Shown here: in pieces, positions 9,444 to 19,774 of the stretch
Layout of the letters: each line of letters begins with the position of its first letter
How positions within the stretch are numbered: position 1 is the stretch's first letter
Assembly: GCA_003820375.1 (NCBI GenBank)
Contig: RPQH01000041.1
Location: forward strand, 1 to 37,595
Reading direction: 5' to 3'
Origin: Ignavibacteriota bacterium
Lineage (GTDB): Bacteria; Bacteroidota; Ignavibacteria; Tepidaquicellales; OLB5
Length of the DNA: 37,595 nt
The notes under the pieces: model-generated
Databases searched by the model: none
What the model saw: the letters and a program-made list of their open reading frames with translations, nothing else
Told to the model about the DNA's origin: nothing
Translations under genes and position numbers: made by a program

Positions 9444-9471
9444 ATAGTCACTAAAAAAGTCACTAAAAATG
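9444..9471. repeat. Left copy of a tandem GTCACTA motif, probable integrase arm site
   Basis: The 28-bp block contains two direct copies of GTCACTAAA 13 bp apart and matches 34607-34634 at 26 of 28 positions in the same orientation. It lies inside the island, 75 bp from the left att copy. Paired motifs flanking the core are what the arm-binding domain of a tyrosine integrase recognises; the role is inferred. The flanking bases 9369-9592 contain no gene. Confidence 0.6.
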
Positions 9472-9592
9472 AGAGGTAACATTCTTTGATTAATGAACAG
9501 TTAATTTAGTATCTAACTGCAAATATATAGGCAGGTAGATTTTCTTTCGATACAAATATACAATAATATTTAAATAAAAAATAAGTTCATTA

Positions 9593-10279
9593 TTAAATAA
9601 TATTTAACCTATACCCGATTCCGGATTCCGTTGTAAATAACTCAGGATGGTTTGGATTATCTTCAAGTTTTTTTCTTAGCTGAGCAATAAAAATTCTTAC
9701 ATATTGTGTCTCATCTGAAAATGGTAAGCCCCACACTTCTTTTAATATATAGCTGTGTGTAATAACCTTACCGGCATTTTTTACAAATAGTGATAGGAGA
9801 GAGTATTCCGTAGCAGTAAGTTTTACTAGTTCACCGTTACATTTAACAATTCTTGAGTTTAAATCTACTTCCAGCTTACCTGATCTAAAAACTGGTGAAG
9901 TTAGTTCATGATATTGCTGCCTGAGAGATGCCCTGATTCTTGCCAAAAGTTCATTTGTGTTAAACGGTTTCGTGAGATAATCGTTCGCGCCTGAATCGAG
10001 CGCTGTTACTATATCATTTTCGGAATTCCTAACCGATAAAATAATAACCGGAATATTTGACCATTGCCTTAAATCCTTTAGTACATCAAGTCCGTCTTTA
10101 TCCGGCAGTCCCAAGTCTAAGATAATTACATCAGGATGATGAGAAGCAGCAAGTTCTAAGCCCATCGCTCCGTTTTCAGCTTCTATTATATTATAATTAT
10201 TTGACTGAAGATTTAATTTAAGCAGCCGCCTGATTTGCACTTCATCATCAATGACAAGAATATTTGAATTTGCGCTCAC
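9593..10279 (-). CDS. kdpE: KdpE, OmpR-family response regulator of the potassium ATPase
   Basis: A 228-aa transcription factor activated by KdpD that turns on the kdp promoter. The receiver domain has the acidic pair in VIDDEVQ, phospho-acceptor Asp55 in VIILDLGLPDKDG, a Ser in IILSVR and Lys in YLTKPF. The winged-helix output domain spans about residues 130-226 (LTATEYSLLSLFVKNAGKVI, then YVRIFIAQLRKKLEDNP). The start overlaps the kdpD stop by 4 nt, so it is the last gene of the operon. It is the island gene nearest the left end. Confidence 0.95.
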   Translation of the reverse strand: MSANSNILVIDDEVQIRRLLKLNLQSNNYNIIEAENGAMGLELAASHHPDVIILDLGLPDKDGLDVLKDLRQWSNIPVIILSVRNSENDIVTALDSGANDYLTKPFNTNELLARIRASLRQQYHELTSPVFRSGKLEVDLNSRIVKCNGELVKLTATEYSLLSLFVKNAGKVITHSYILKEVWGLPFSDETQYVRIFIAQLRKKLEDNPNHPELFTTESGIGYRLNII

Positions 10280-12954
10280 TTTGTTTCTTCTTTATTGTTT
10301 AGCTCAAATATAGGAAGATTAATAATAAATTTTGTACCGGTGGGCTCAAGGTTTACTGCGCATATAGTACCATTATGTGATTCAATAAAACCTTTAACAA
10401 TTGAAAGCCCAAGCCCCGTGCCGCCTGGCTTGCTGTTTTCCACACGGAAGAATTTATTGAAAATGCTGTTTAAAGCCTCATCCGGTATTCCAGGCCCATT
10501 ATCTGAGACCGAGATTTCAAATTTTTCTTTATTTGATATTACATCAATACATATTTCCGAACCCTGCGGTGTATATAAAACAGCATTATATAAAATATTT
10601 TTCAATGCCTGTTCCAGTAAAACATAATCAACCTTTACAGGTAATGTACTTTCCGGAATATTAATAATTAATTTATATCCTTCAATTTCATCTGAAAGGT
10701 CTTTAATAATATTGTTTACCAAATCTCTTATATCATACCATTTAAGATTTAATTTTATCCTTCCGCTTTCAAGCCGTGTCATATCTAATAAGTTTTCCAC
10801 TAAGCGGTTTAATCTCATTCCTGCTGTGTGTATTTCTTTTATGATATTTCGGTCATGTGCGGTAACTTTTTCGTTAGATCTCTCCATGAGAAAATTTGCA
10901 GTACCAATTATTGCCGATATAGGAGTTCTTAATTCATGAGATAAAGTATTGAACAAGTTAACATATAATTTTTCAGATTCTTCCAGCAGCATTGCTCTTT
11001 TGCTGTTTTCATTCAACAGCTCTCTTTCAATAGCTACACCTGCCTGTGAGATAAAGCTGCCAAGGAGTGTTTCTTCATCAATTTTTAAATCAATTTTATT
11101 GCTGAATTTAATAGCAGTAACACCAAATATCTTCCTCGGACTTGTTAGAGGATAATATTGACACTCGGCAGATGGCAATGTATTAGTAAATTTCCCTGCT
11201 TTTTTGCCATTTGCGAATGACCAGCTTGCTACACTGAACTCTTTTGGATCTAATCTTAGTGAACTTCCTTTAGCATATGTGTTGAATAATAATCCTCTAG
11301 TATCACTAAGAAACAAAGCACATTCGGCATCGAATACTAACTTAATATTTCTGACTGTGGTATTAAGAACATCCTCTATGCTTCTTGAGCTTGACAGGTC
11401 ATTTGCAAGATTGTATAAAGCCACTGCACGTTTTTCCCTTTGCCTTACTGCATATTCTCTTGCTCTTATTCTTGTTGTTAAAATACTTGTTACAGTTGCA
11501 ATAATAAAATACATTGCAAACATAAGAGCATCTTCTATTTTGTGTATAAAGAAAGTAAACTTTGGCGGAATGAAAAAGAAATTCCAAATAATAGCACTTG
11601 AAGTTGCTGCAAGTAATACCGGTCCGGGGCCAAAAAATAGTGGCAGCAAAGCAACTGCAAGCAGCAGGATCATTGCAACTGTTTGGTAACCTATATATTC
11701 AGACAGGGGATATAGGATTAATGCTACAAATCCTACTATTGATGAGGTAATTAAATATTTACTGATCTCCGACTGAGACCTAAGGAATCTTTTTAAAGAT
11801 GAACTCTTTTTTTCTTTTTTTTCGGTACTTACTACATATACATCAATGTTTCCACCTTCGCGGATTAATCTGTAAACAATTTCTTTATCAGTTATGAATG
11901 AGAATATCCTTTTTTTATCAGGTTTTCCGACTAGTATCTGGCTAACATTTTCCTCTCTTGCAGTTTTTAATATTGAACGGACAACATCCTCATCAATTGA
12001 AGTTATTATTTCAGCACCCAATTCTCTTGCCAGGTCAAGGGCTTTTTTAACTCTTGCCTTATCCTCATCCGGCAGTGGTTTTGAAGTTTCAACATATATT
12101 GCAATCCATGAAGCGTTCATGCTATATGATACGGAGCGTGCCCACCGGATAAGATATTCAGATGTGGGGCTTGAGCTTACAGCGACTAAAATCCGTTGTC
12201 CTGATTTCCAGGGTCCCGGAATTTTTTCATCATGCATGTAATCTCTAAGCTGCTTATCAACCCTGTCAGCGGTTAACCGCAAAGCCATTTCCCTTAGTGC
12301 AGTCAGGTTGCCAATCTTAAAAAAATTTTCAATCGCCCTTGCTGATTGTTCACCTTTGTAGACTTTTCCTTCTTCAAGTCGTTCCAATAGCTCTTCTGGT
12401 GAAATATCTACCAGCTCTATTTCATCTGCACTATCAAGAATGGAATCAGGAACAGTTTCTCTGATAACAATGCTTGTTATTTGCGCAACATTTCCTGCCC
12501 GGCTTTCAAGGTGCTGGACATTAATAGTTGTATAAACATTTATTCCTTTGTCAAGCAATTCAAGTACATCTAGGTATCTTTTTTTATGTCTGCTGCCTAG
12601 GGCGTTTGTGTGTGCTAGTTCATCGACAAGGACTAATGAGGGTCCTTTCTCAAGAATTGCATCAATATCCATTTCTTCTAATTCTATATTGTTATATAGA
12701 ATTTTTTTTCTGGGGATAATAGGAATGTCTTTAACCAATGCCTCAGTTTCTTCCCTGTCATGCGTTTCTATATATCCAATAACTACATTAACACCATTAT
12801 CAAGTTCGCTTTTTGCCTGCTGGAGCATAGCATAGGTTTTACCTACACCTGCACTCATGCCAAAAAAGATTTTCAGCTTGCCTTTATTTTTCCTGATTTC
12901 TCTTTTTTTAATTCTCTCAAGAATTTCATCAGCATTTGGCTTTGAGGAATCCAT
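10276..12954 (-). CDS. kdpD: KdpD, membrane sensor histidine kinase for potassium and turgor
   Basis: An 892-aa full-length KdpD. The N-terminal KdpD domain has a Walker A motif GMSAGVGKT (32-40), ETHDREET and the LVDELAHTNA block. A universal-stress-like domain follows from about residue 253 (RILVAVSSSPTSEYLIRWAR). Four membrane helices lie at about 400-510, a GAF-like domain at about 515-645, then HisKA with phospho-acceptor His673 (LSHELRTPISAIIG) and an ATPase domain with DNGPGIP and GGTGLGLSIVKGF. It senses low potassium and phosphorylates KdpE. It starts 10 nt after kdpC. All modules and key residues are present. Confidence 0.96.
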   Translation of the reverse strand: MDSSKPNADEILERIKKREIRKNKGKLKIFFGMSAGVGKTYAMLQQAKSELDNGVNVVIGYIETHDREETEALVKDIPIIPRKKILYNNIELEEMDIDAILEKGPSLVLVDELAHTNALGSRHKKRYLDVLELLDKGINVYTTINVQHLESRAGNVAQITSIVIRETVPDSILDSADEIELVDISPEELLERLEEGKVYKGEQSARAIENFFKIGNLTALREMALRLTADRVDKQLRDYMHDEKIPGPWKSGQRILVAVSSSPTSEYLIRWARSVSYSMNASWIAIYVETSKPLPDEDKARVKKALDLARELGAEIITSIDEDVVRSILKTAREENVSQILVGKPDKKRIFSFITDKEIVYRLIREGGNIDVYVVSTEKKEKKSSSLKRFLRSQSEISKYLITSSIVGFVALILYPLSEYIGYQTVAMILLLAVALLPLFFGPGPVLLAATSSAIIWNFFFIPPKFTFFIHKIEDALMFAMYFIIATVTSILTTRIRAREYAVRQREKRAVALYNLANDLSSSRSIEDVLNTTVRNIKLVFDAECALFLSDTRGLLFNTYAKGSSLRLDPKEFSVASWSFANGKKAGKFTNTLPSAECQYYPLTSPRKIFGVTAIKFSNKIDLKIDEETLLGSFISQAGVAIERELLNENSKRAMLLEESEKLYVNLFNTLSHELRTPISAIIGTANFLMERSNEKVTAHDRNIIKEIHTAGMRLNRLVENLLDMTRLESGRIKLNLKWYDIRDLVNNIIKDLSDEIEGYKLIINIPESTLPVKVDYVLLEQALKNILYNAVLYTPQGSEICIDVISNKEKFEISVSDNGPGIPDEALNSIFNKFFRVENSKPGGTGLGLSIVKGFIESHNGTICAVNLEPTGTKFIINLPIFELNNKEETK

Positions 12955-12964
12955 TTAGAGCATA

Positions 12965-13537
12965 TTAAATTTTGTCCAGTTCAATATTTAAGAGCAGGAC
13001 ATTAATTCTTTGTTCTCCAAATATTCCAAATTGAGGTTTCTCAATCAATCTATTAATTAATTCCCTTAACTTAATTCTTTTATTTTCATCGAAATTTCTT
13101 GTATTTGCTACTTTGTTTGATTGCAGCATTACATTTTCAACACTAATATGTGGATCAACACCGCTTGCCGAAGCAAATACAGCATCTACAGGAATATGGG
13201 TATCTTCTGATAATCCATTTACTTTTATATATTTTTTCTTTCTTTTCTCAACACTATCTTTTAAAATAATATTTGTTGGTCCCTGGTTAGATGCTCCTGT
13301 TGGCAGAGGATTATAGGAAATTGCGGAAGGTCTTGGAGTAAAATACCTGTTGTCTGCAAAATCCTGTCCAATTATTTCTGAACCAATTATCTTTTCATTC
13401 GATACTATCATACTGCCTTTAGATTGATATGGAAATATTAGTCCGGATATCAGGGTCATTGTCACAGGGTATATAATGCCTGTTATTACAGTCAGGTATA
13501 ATAGTAATTTTAAAGATATTAATAAATTTTTTTTCAT
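12965..13537 (-). CDS. kdpC: KdpC, small subunit of the potassium-transporting ATPase
   Basis: A 190-aa subunit of the KdpFABC complex with one N-terminal membrane helix (about residues 7-33, LLLYLTVITGIIYPVTMTLI) and an extracytoplasmic domain carrying conserved marks such as GQDFADNRYFTPRPSA, SASGVDPHIS and KPQFGIFGEQRINVLLLN. It stabilises the complex and raises ATP affinity of KdpB. The length is normal. An unusual 29-aa ORF lies just upstream, 18 nt before the kdpC start. Confidence 0.95.
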   Translation of the reverse strand: MKKNLLISLKLLLYLTVITGIIYPVTMTLISGLIFPYQSKGSMIVSNEKIIGSEIIGQDFADNRYFTPRPSAISYNPLPTGASNQGPTNIILKDSVEKRKKKYIKVNGLSEDTHIPVDAVFASASGVDPHISVENVMLQSNKVANTRNFDENKRIKLRELINRLIEKPQFGIFGEQRINVLLLNIELDKI

Positions 13538-13555
13538 TTTATAATTAACAATAAA

Positions 13556-13645
13556 CTACAAAATTTTCTTATATATAAAACAACAAAACGCAAGAAAAAG
13601 AAATGTTCCAGCAATTGCTATTATATTATATAAAATATTATGCAT
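13556..13645 (-). CDS. 29-aa single-pass membrane peptide between kdpB and kdpC
   Basis: An ATG placed one base after the kdpB stop (TAA-A-ATG) opens a 29-codon frame ending in TAG, 18 nt before kdpC. The peptide starts MHNILYNIIAIAG, runs through a hydrophobic core with FLFLAFCCF and ends IYKKIL, giving one membrane helix with a positive C-terminal tail. The layout resembles KdpF (27 aa, a single helix), but KdpF is already present at the head of this operon. The junction suggests translational coupling to kdpB. It could be a second KdpF-like small subunit, or a chance open frame filling an otherwise 109-nt gap. Confidence 0.5.
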   Translation of the reverse strand: MHNILYNIIAIAGTFLFLAFCCFIYKKIL

Positions 13646-13646
13646 T

Positions 13647-15725
13647 TTAAATAATTTTAATAGAGTTAATAAATAGGTCAATTAATTTTATTCCTATAAA
13701 AGGAGCTATTATTCCGCCTACACCATAAATTAATATATTTCTTCTCAGTACAGCATTTGCACCTTCAGCCCTGTACTTAATTCCCTTTAAAGCTAATGGA
13801 ATAAGCAGGACTATAATAATAGCATTAAATATTACAGCGCTTAAGATTGCACTTTGAGGCGAAGCTAATTTCATTATGTTTAATGCCTGAAGCGGTCCGT
13901 TCATTGAACCGGTTGCTGCATATAACACTGCAAACACAGCAGGCAGTATCGCAAAATATTTTGCAACATCATTTGCAATGCTGAATGTTGTTAATGCTCC
14001 GCGTGTCATGAGTAATTGTTTTCCCGTCTCAACTACTTCAATAAGCTTGGTTGGGTTACTGTCTAAGTCGACCATATTGCCTGCTTCTCTTGCTGCTTGA
14101 GTCCCCGTGTTCATCGCAATGCCAACATCAGACTGAGCAAGAGCCGGAGCATCATTTGTACCGTCTCCAATCATTCCAACTAAATGGCCATTTGCCTGTT
14201 CTTTCCTTATTCTTCTGAGCTTATCTTCGGGTTTTGCCTCAGCCATAAAATCATCCACTCCTGCTTCAGCGGCAATTGATGCAGCGGTTAGAGGATTATC
14301 ACCAGTTATCATTATGGTTTTAATTCCCATTTTTCGAAGCTGCTCAAAGCGCTCTTTAATACCGCCTTTTACAACATCCTTCAATCTTATTAAGCCGAGA
14401 ATATCTTTACCTTCTGAAACAACAAGCGGTGTTTCTCCCTGGCTTGCTATTTGTTCAACTTTTTGTTTTAGCTCAGACGGAACTTTTCCTCCGCATATCG
14501 AAATATATTTTTCGATAGCTTCAGATGCTCCTTTTCTGATATTTCTGACACTGCCATTTTCCCTGTAGTCCATACCACTCATTCGTGTCTCTGCTGAAAA
14601 AGGAATAAACTCAACCATTGCAGGATGGATTTCTTTTGGATGTGTATCAAATTTTTCTTTTGTCAGCTTAATAATAGAGCGTCCCTCCGGTGTTTCATCA
14701 GACAGTGAAGATAACATTGCACATTCCGCCAGCTTTTTTATATCCGTACCGTTTAACGGTATTATATCAGTAGCCATTCTGTTTCCAAGCGTTATTGTTC
14801 CTGTTTTATCAAGTAGCAATACATCTAGGTCTCCTGCTGCTTCAATTGCTTTACCGCTCAAGGCAATTACATTTTTCTTTATTAACCTATCCATACCGCT
14901 GATACCGATAGCGCTTAATAAACCTCCAATGGTTGTTGGGATAAGGCAAACAAGCAATGATACCAAGACCGGTATGGTTAAATAATTACTGCTTTCATTA
15001 CTACTGCTACTGTATCTGAAAAATGAAGGCAGTGTTGCTACAGCCAGTAAAAAAATTATTGTAAGTCCTGCAAGCAAAATTGTTAAAGCAATTTCGTTAG
15101 GAGTCTTCTGCCTTTTTGCACCTTCGACAAGGGCAATCAATTTATCCATGAATGATTTTCCCGCCTCAGATACAATTCTAATCACAATTCTATCACTAAT
15201 TACAGTTGTACCGCCTGTAACCGCGCTTCTGTCTCCGCCGCTTTCTCTTATCACAGGAGCTGATTCACCTGTAATAGCCGATTCATTTACGCTTGCTATG
15301 CCTTCGATAACTTCACCGTCTTCAGGGATTATATCACCTGCTTCACATACAACTATATCTCCCGGTTTCAGCAAAGAAGCGTTAATTCTCATTTCCTTCC
15401 CGTTATTCAATTTCCGGGCAATGGTTTCTTTGCGTGATTTCTTTAAATCTTCAGCTTGCGCTTTGCCTCTGCCCTCGGCAATTGCCTCAGCAAAGTTTGC
15501 AAATAAAACCGTAAACCATAAGCCAAGTGTGATATACATGTTGAATAAAGTGAAATCAAAGAACAACGCACAAGTAGTTAAAACCGCACCTACTGCAACG
15601 ATAAATATTACCGGGTTTTTAATAAGTAATTTAGGATTTAATTTTACAAATGAATCCTTTATAGAATTCTTTAATATATCTGATGTTATTATTTTTTTAT
15701 TCTTTTCCATATAAGTATTTTCCAT
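13647..15725 (-). CDS. kdpB: KdpB, catalytic P-type ATPase subunit
   Basis: A 692-aa P-type ATPase that hydrolyses ATP to drive potassium import through KdpA. The actuator motif TGES is at residues 152-155, the phosphorylation motif DKTGT is at 306-310 (phospho-acceptor Asp306), and [19 protein letters not shown] forms the hinge. [12 protein letters not shown] in the fourth membrane helix and the late membrane segments are intact. The Ser of TGES is the residue whose phosphorylation inhibits the E. coli pump, and it is kept. The start overlaps the kdpA stop by one base (TAATG); an in-frame Met five codons later is an alternative start. Confidence 0.97.
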   Translation of the reverse strand: MENTYMEKNKKIITSDILKNSIKDSFVKLNPKLLIKNPVIFIVAVGAVLTTCALFFDFTLFNMYITLGLWFTVLFANFAEAIAEGRGKAQAEDLKKSRKETIARKLNNGKEMRINASLLKPGDIVVCEAGDIIPEDGEVIEGIASVNESAITGESAPVIRESGGDRSAVTGGTTVISDRIVIRIVSEAGKSFMDKLIALVEGAKRQKTPNEIALTILLAGLTIIFLLAVATLPSFFRYSSSSNESSNYLTIPVLVSLLVCLIPTTIGGLLSAIGISGMDRLIKKNVIALSGKAIEAAGDLDVLLLDKTGTITLGNRMATDIIPLNGTDIKKLAECAMLSSLSDETPEGRSIIKLTKEKFDTHPKEIHPAMVEFIPFSAETRMSGMDYRENGSVRNIRKGASEAIEKYISICGGKVPSELKQKVEQIASQGETPLVVSEGKDILGLIRLKDVVKGGIKERFEQLRKMGIKTIMITGDNPLTAASIAAEAGVDDFMAEAKPEDKLRRIRKEQANGHLVGMIGDGTNDAPALAQSDVGIAMNTGTQAAREAGNMVDLDSNPTKLIEVVETGKQLLMTRGALTTFSIANDVAKYFAILPAVFAVLYAATGSMNGPLQALNIMKLASPQSAILSAVIFNAIIIVLLIPLALKGIKYRAEGANAVLRRNILIYGVGGIIAPFIGIKLIDLFINSIKII

Positions 15726-17416
15726 TAAAATACCGTTGCTGATTTCATTAATAATTGCTCAACAACAGGTCCAAGTGTTAGCACAGGAAAGAATGTTAAG
15801 CCGCCGATGATTATTATCACTCCAATTAGAAGCACTACAAATATTCCAGAATTGGTAGAGAATGTTCCCGCACTTACAGGTGCAATATTTTTCTTTACAA
15901 TGTTACCTGCTATTACCAGTGCTGGAATTATTACACCAAATCTTCCAACTAACATTCCAATACCAAGATTAATATCATAGTACGGAGTATTAGAATTTAG
16001 TCCTGCAAAAGCACTTCCGTTATTTCCGGCTGCTGAAGAGAAGGCATATAGTATTTCCGTTAAACCATGCGGTCCTGTGTTATTTAGTGAGCTTAACCCC
16101 TGCGGTATTACTACAGCAATTGCAGAGTAAACCAAAATAACAGCAGAAGGTAAAAGAACAGCGGTTATTGCCATCTTAATATCCAGTGCTTCTATTTTTT
16201 TCCCGAGATATTCTGGCGTCCGGCCTACCATGAGTCCCGCAATAAAGACGGTTATAATAATGAAGATTAACATACCATAAAGCCCTGCCCCCACACCTCC
16301 AAATATCACTTCTCCAAGCATGATGTTAAATATTGCCACCATTCCTGAAAGCGGTGTCATGCTGTCGTGCATTGAATTCACTGAACCGTTTGATGCAGCA
16401 GTTGTTGCTGCTGACCATAAGACGCTATTAGTTACTCCAAACCTTACTTCTTTTCCCTCCATATTAATATTTGTTCCCGTAACAGGGTTATACTGATATT
16501 CGGAAGTTAATGAAGCTGTGAGTCCTGTAATGAAAAGTATTAACATAGCTGAAAAAATAATCCATCCATGTTTATTATCACCGATCATCTTTCCATAGGT
16601 ATAAGTAAGCGCTGCCGGTATCAAAAGTATTGCCAGCATCTCAATGAAATTAGATACCGGTGTTGGGTTTTCAAATGGAAAGGCACTGTTAACATTGAAA
16701 AACCCGCCGCCGTTTGTGCCAAGCTGCTTGATTGCAATTTGTGATGCCGCAGGGCCAAGTGGAATTGTTTGCTGGGTTCCGTTTAGAGTTGTGATATTTA
16801 AATATGATGAAAAAGTCTGGACTACTCCCTGTGATACTAAAAGTAATGTCATTATTATAGATAATGGTAAAAGGACATATAATATAGAACGCACTATATC
16901 AGTCCAGAAATTGCCTATTGAGTTTCCATTTCTTCTTGTGAATGCTCTTATCAATGCAAGAATAACAGCTATACCTGTTGCCGCACTAACAAAATTCTGA
17001 ACCGTTAATCCAAGCATCTGAACTAAATAACTTAAAGTTGTTTCACCTGCATATGATTGCCAGTTGGTGTTAGTCATAAAGCTTATGGCGGTATTAAAAG
17101 AAAGATGAAACGGTACATTAGGCAGGTTCTGAGGATTTAGCGGCAAGTATGACTGAAATAACTGGAGTAATAGAACAATTGTAAAACCGAGGAAATTGAA
17201 TACAAGAAGAGAAAATAAATATGTTTTCCATCTCATTTCTTCTTCATAGTTTACTCCGCTTATTCTATAAATGAGTTTTTCAAATTTCCCGAATAGTGGA
17301 GTAAGCAGATTTTTCTCGCCTTTGAAAACCTTAGCCATGTATGAGCCGAGAAAAGGAGTGAAAATAATTAACAGAAAAATGTACAGGCCAATTTGCAAAA
17401 AGTCAGATACTTTCAT
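15725..17416 (-). CDS. kdpA: KdpA, potassium-selective channel-like subunit
   Basis: A 563-aa integral membrane protein with about ten helices. The four filter-like loops are recognisable: [46 protein letters not shown] and [13 protein letters not shown]. These bind and select potassium, which then passes to KdpB. The length is normal and the frame is unbroken. It begins 2 nt after the kdpF stop and overlaps kdpB by one base, so F, A and B are one translational unit. Confidence 0.97.
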   Translation of the reverse strand: MKVSDFLQIGLYIFLLIIFTPFLGSYMAKVFKGEKNLLTPLFGKFEKLIYRISGVNYEEEMRWKTYLFSLLVFNFLGFTIVLLLQLFQSYLPLNPQNLPNVPFHLSFNTAISFMTNTNWQSYAGETTLSYLVQMLGLTVQNFVSAATGIAVILALIRAFTRRNGNSIGNFWTDIVRSILYVLLPLSIIMTLLLVSQGVVQTFSSYLNITTLNGTQQTIPLGPAASQIAIKQLGTNGGGFFNVNSAFPFENPTPVSNFIEMLAILLIPAALTYTYGKMIGDNKHGWIIFSAMLILFITGLTASLTSEYQYNPVTGTNINMEGKEVRFGVTNSVLWSAATTAASNGSVNSMHDSMTPLSGMVAIFNIMLGEVIFGGVGAGLYGMLIFIIITVFIAGLMVGRTPEYLGKKIEALDIKMAITAVLLPSAVILVYSAIAVVIPQGLSSLNNTGPHGLTEILYAFSSAAGNNGSAFAGLNSNTPYYDINLGIGMLVGRFGVIIPALVIAGNIVKKNIAPVSAGTFSTNSGIFVVLLIGVIIIIGGLTFFPVLTLGPVVEQLLMKSATVF

Positions 17417-17418
17417 CT

Positions 17419-17502
17419 TTAAAATTTCTCCGGCTTAATTAAAACGTAAACAAGGAAAAACAGCAGTAAAAGTGCTGTTATAAATCCTATTATATATTCC
17501 AT
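17419..17502 (-). CDS. kdpF: KdpF, small membrane subunit at the operon head
   Basis: A 27-aa peptide (starts MEYIIGFITALL, ends YVLIKPEKF) with one membrane helix and the typical KPEKF C-terminus of KdpF. It stabilises the KdpFABC complex and lies directly ahead of kdpA with 2 nt between. It opens the operon, so the kdp promoter should lie in the 87 bp between it and the integrase gene that ends at 17590. A TAATTTTG block (17528-17521, minus strand) fits the phylum -7 pattern TAnnTTTG, but no good -33 partner is seen. Confidence 0.9.
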   Translation of the reverse strand: MEYIIGFITALLLLFFLVYVLIKPEKF

Positions 17503-17589
17503 ATTCTTAATTTCTTACCGCAAAATTAAAGGAGAATTTATATTGAAAAAATAAAAGGTTGGAATGGAAGTATAAAGATTTTATAAAAT

Positions 17590-18756
17590 TTAGTATGTCA
17601 AACCTGAGTAGTTAGTATTTTCTAAAGATTTTCTCATGGCTGCCATTGAAGGATGTACGTATGATTCTGTGGTTTTTATGTTCTTGTGTCCTGCTATTTC
17701 TTTTATCATGAATGAAGAAATACCTTCATTAGCCATGTTCGTTAATGCAGTATGCCTTAAGCAATGGAAATGATATTTATCTCCAAACCCAGCTTTAGTT
17801 ATTTTCTGTTTAAATGATTTGCTTATATATCCGGTTGAATATCTTGTTCCATCAATCTTTCCGAACACATAGTTAATATTTTTCCTGAAATCCAGTTCAA
17901 GTACATTACAATCTGTACCATTGAAGGGTAATTGCTGCTGCATTACAGCATTTTTATCACCTATATAAGGATTTCGATTTAGCAAAGCTAACATATTATA
18001 GCTCAAAGGAATTACGTGCTCATGATTTGTTTTAGTCTTAAAATTATCTTTGTTCCTTATTTTTAGTTCATTCCTTCTAAAATCTATATCGTCCCATTGA
18101 ATATTTAACAATTCACCTATTCTTACTCCTGTTTCCAGATTGAACCTAACCATTCTTTCCAGGTATGGTATTTCCATGCATTCCGTAAGTCTCTTTATAT
18201 CTTCAGTTTCAAAGCATAATCTTTCCTTTTCTTCTATCTTAAACATATTTATTCCGCTCATGGGATTCTCATATATTATTCCTGCCTTTTTACAAAAGTT
18301 AAAAACAGCTTTTAGTGTTCTTAAATATATATTTACAGAGTTCTTTTTCATAACCCTTGCTAAAGCACCTTTAAACTTATCCATATCTATAAAAATGATT
18401 TTTCTAAGTTCTTTATCACCAATAAATGTTATGAGTTTCTTTATTGCTGTATTATAAAGCTCCAGTGTTCTAGGTCTGAAATCATCTTTCTTATATTGAT
18501 GATAATACACATTCAATTCCGATAGGCGGTTTATCTTCACTTCACCAATATGATTAAAATATCTCTTCCGGAAAGATTCCAATTCCCTGAATGCTTCTCG
18601 CTGATTCCTAGTCTTGGTAGTTTTCTTTGTCCTTTTTCCGGTTTCTGTATTGATATAATAAATGTAGTAAATTCCCTTGTATGCTCTGCCAACGAATGGA
18701 TCAATCCATCTGTATTTATGCTCATTTTTATAAGCTAACGTTAATTGCGGTTCCAT
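17590..18756 (-). CDS. Tyrosine recombinase / integrase (first, internal)
   Basis: A 388-aa site-specific recombinase. The N-terminal part has an arm-binding-like segment (YKGIYYIYYINTETGKRTKKT), then a SAM-like core-binding domain (about 85-170), then the catalytic domain with Arg212 (ETGVRIGELLNIQW), His331 and Arg334 (HFHCLRHTALT), His357 (IAGHKNIKTTESY) and the nucleophile Tyr366. All five catalytic positions are present, so it should be active. It resembles the integrase at 33513-34592 over its whole length. It sits between the kdp operon and the CRISPR region, not at an island end, suggesting it belonged to an earlier insertion. Confidence 0.93.
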   Translation of the reverse strand: MEPQLTLAYKNEHKYRWIDPFVGRAYKGIYYIYYINTETGKRTKKTTKTRNQREAFRELESFRKRYFNHIGEVKINRLSELNVYYHQYKKDDFRPRTLELYNTAIKKLITFIGDKELRKIIFIDMDKFKGALARVMKKNSVNIYLRTLKAVFNFCKKAGIIYENPMSGINMFKIEEKERLCFETEDIKRLTECMEIPYLERMVRFNLETGVRIGELLNIQWDDIDFRRNELKIRNKDNFKTKTNHEHVIPLSYNMLALLNRNPYIGDKNAVMQQQLPFNGTDCNVLELDFRKNINYVFGKIDGTRYSTGYISKSFKQKITKAGFGDKYHFHCLRHTALTNMANEGISSFMIKEIAGHKNIKTTESYVHPSMAAMRKSLENTNYSGLTY

Positions 18757-18983
18757 TTGATAAGAGGTAAATTAATAAGCAGCAAAGGGAAAGAAAACCT
18801 TCAAACGTCAATCGAAGTGTATTTTTTTGACATTTAAAAGAAACCTTTACTGCTTTTAATTTTAATTTCATTGTACTGAGTTTTCTTATTACATAGTACA
18901 AACCTATATTACCATTTTGCTTCAATGTGTAGGAGAAAAATATTTTCGCTGTTACTACAATCGGTAGGAGAAAATTTTGTGCA

Positions 18984-19766
18984 CTATTTTCTTTTGATTT
19001 CGTTCTTTTTTTCGCGGAATCTATACAATTCTTGATATATTGTGCGGAATTTGATTTTGTTTGAACTTATTTTTCTTATATAACGCGCTATTTCCGATAG
19101 GTTAATCTCACCATTATTTTTGTAAAATTTAGGGTCAGTTTCTGCAATCTGTTTATATCTTACAATCAATAAGTTGTATTTGTTTTCATCTTGCCTTACT
19201 GTATTAATTGCCAATTCAAGCATTTTTTCGTTTTGAACTTTCTCCAATTCTGATATTCTGCCTTCATATTTGTTTCTATCTTCTTTACTTAAATCTTCTA
19301 AATCAAGGTGTTTTTGATATAATAATATTTTCTCATCATTATGCAGCTTCAAAATCCACTCACGCCCTCCGGTTGCAAAATGCTCATAACTGCTCTCCAC
19401 ATTCCACATATCTCTTAACTTCTGATTTTTTGTAGATTCACCTATATATTTATTGAACCTTTGGAATAAATCCTCTTTTCCCCAGTTTTTTAGTAGCCAT
19501 ATTTTTCCCTCAATTGTAGCTTCTAAGGTCATTCCATGGTCTATATAAACCCATATTGTAAATCCTGTTCTGGATGGTAATTCCCATATGACAAAATAAT
19601 ACCATAATCCCTTTATAAGATTTTTTAAATCATATTCATATTTACAGTTAAAATTAGGTTTCACTTTTTCAATAAAGTCACTTGAATAATAATCTTCTGA
19701 TAATTTGTCTATCTCATCTTGTAATGATTGAACGGTATTATTGTAAAAATCTGTATTCATAATCAT
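18984..19766 (-). CDS. Unrecognised 260-aa protein between integrase and CRISPR array
   Basis: I do not recognise this protein. Residues about 1-110 are aromatic-rich (LIKGLWYYFVIWELPSRTG, IWVYIDHGM). Residues about 145-190 are charged and probably helical or coiled. The last 50 residues (INLSEIARYIRKISSNKIKFRTIYQELYRF) resemble a helix-turn-helix. No signal peptide or membrane segment is seen. Either Met1 or Met3 could be the start. The position on a defence-carrying island makes an accessory or element-encoded role plausible, but nothing in the sequence shows one. Confidence 0.65.
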   Translation of the reverse strand: MIMNTDFYNNTVQSLQDEIDKLSEDYYSSDFIEKVKPNFNCKYEYDLKNLIKGLWYYFVIWELPSRTGFTIWVYIDHGMTLEATIEGKIWLLKNWGKEDLFQRFNKYIGESTKNQKLRDMWNVESSYEHFATGGREWILKLHNDEKILLYQKHLDLEDLSKEDRNKYEGRISELEKVQNEKMLELAINTVRQDENKYNLLIVRYKQIAETDPKFYKNNGEINLSEIARYIRKISSNKIKFRTIYQELYRFREKKNEIKRK

Positions 19767-19774
19767 ATGTAATT

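Noticed and set aside
10295..12945. Plus-strand open frames opposite kdpD
   Set aside because: Shadows of the strongly conserved KdpD coding frame; no motifs or plausible starts.
17503..17589. A potassium or c-di-AMP riboswitch ahead of kdp
   Set aside because: Only 87 bp separate kdpF from the integrase gene, too short for a full aptamer, and no fitting stems were seen.
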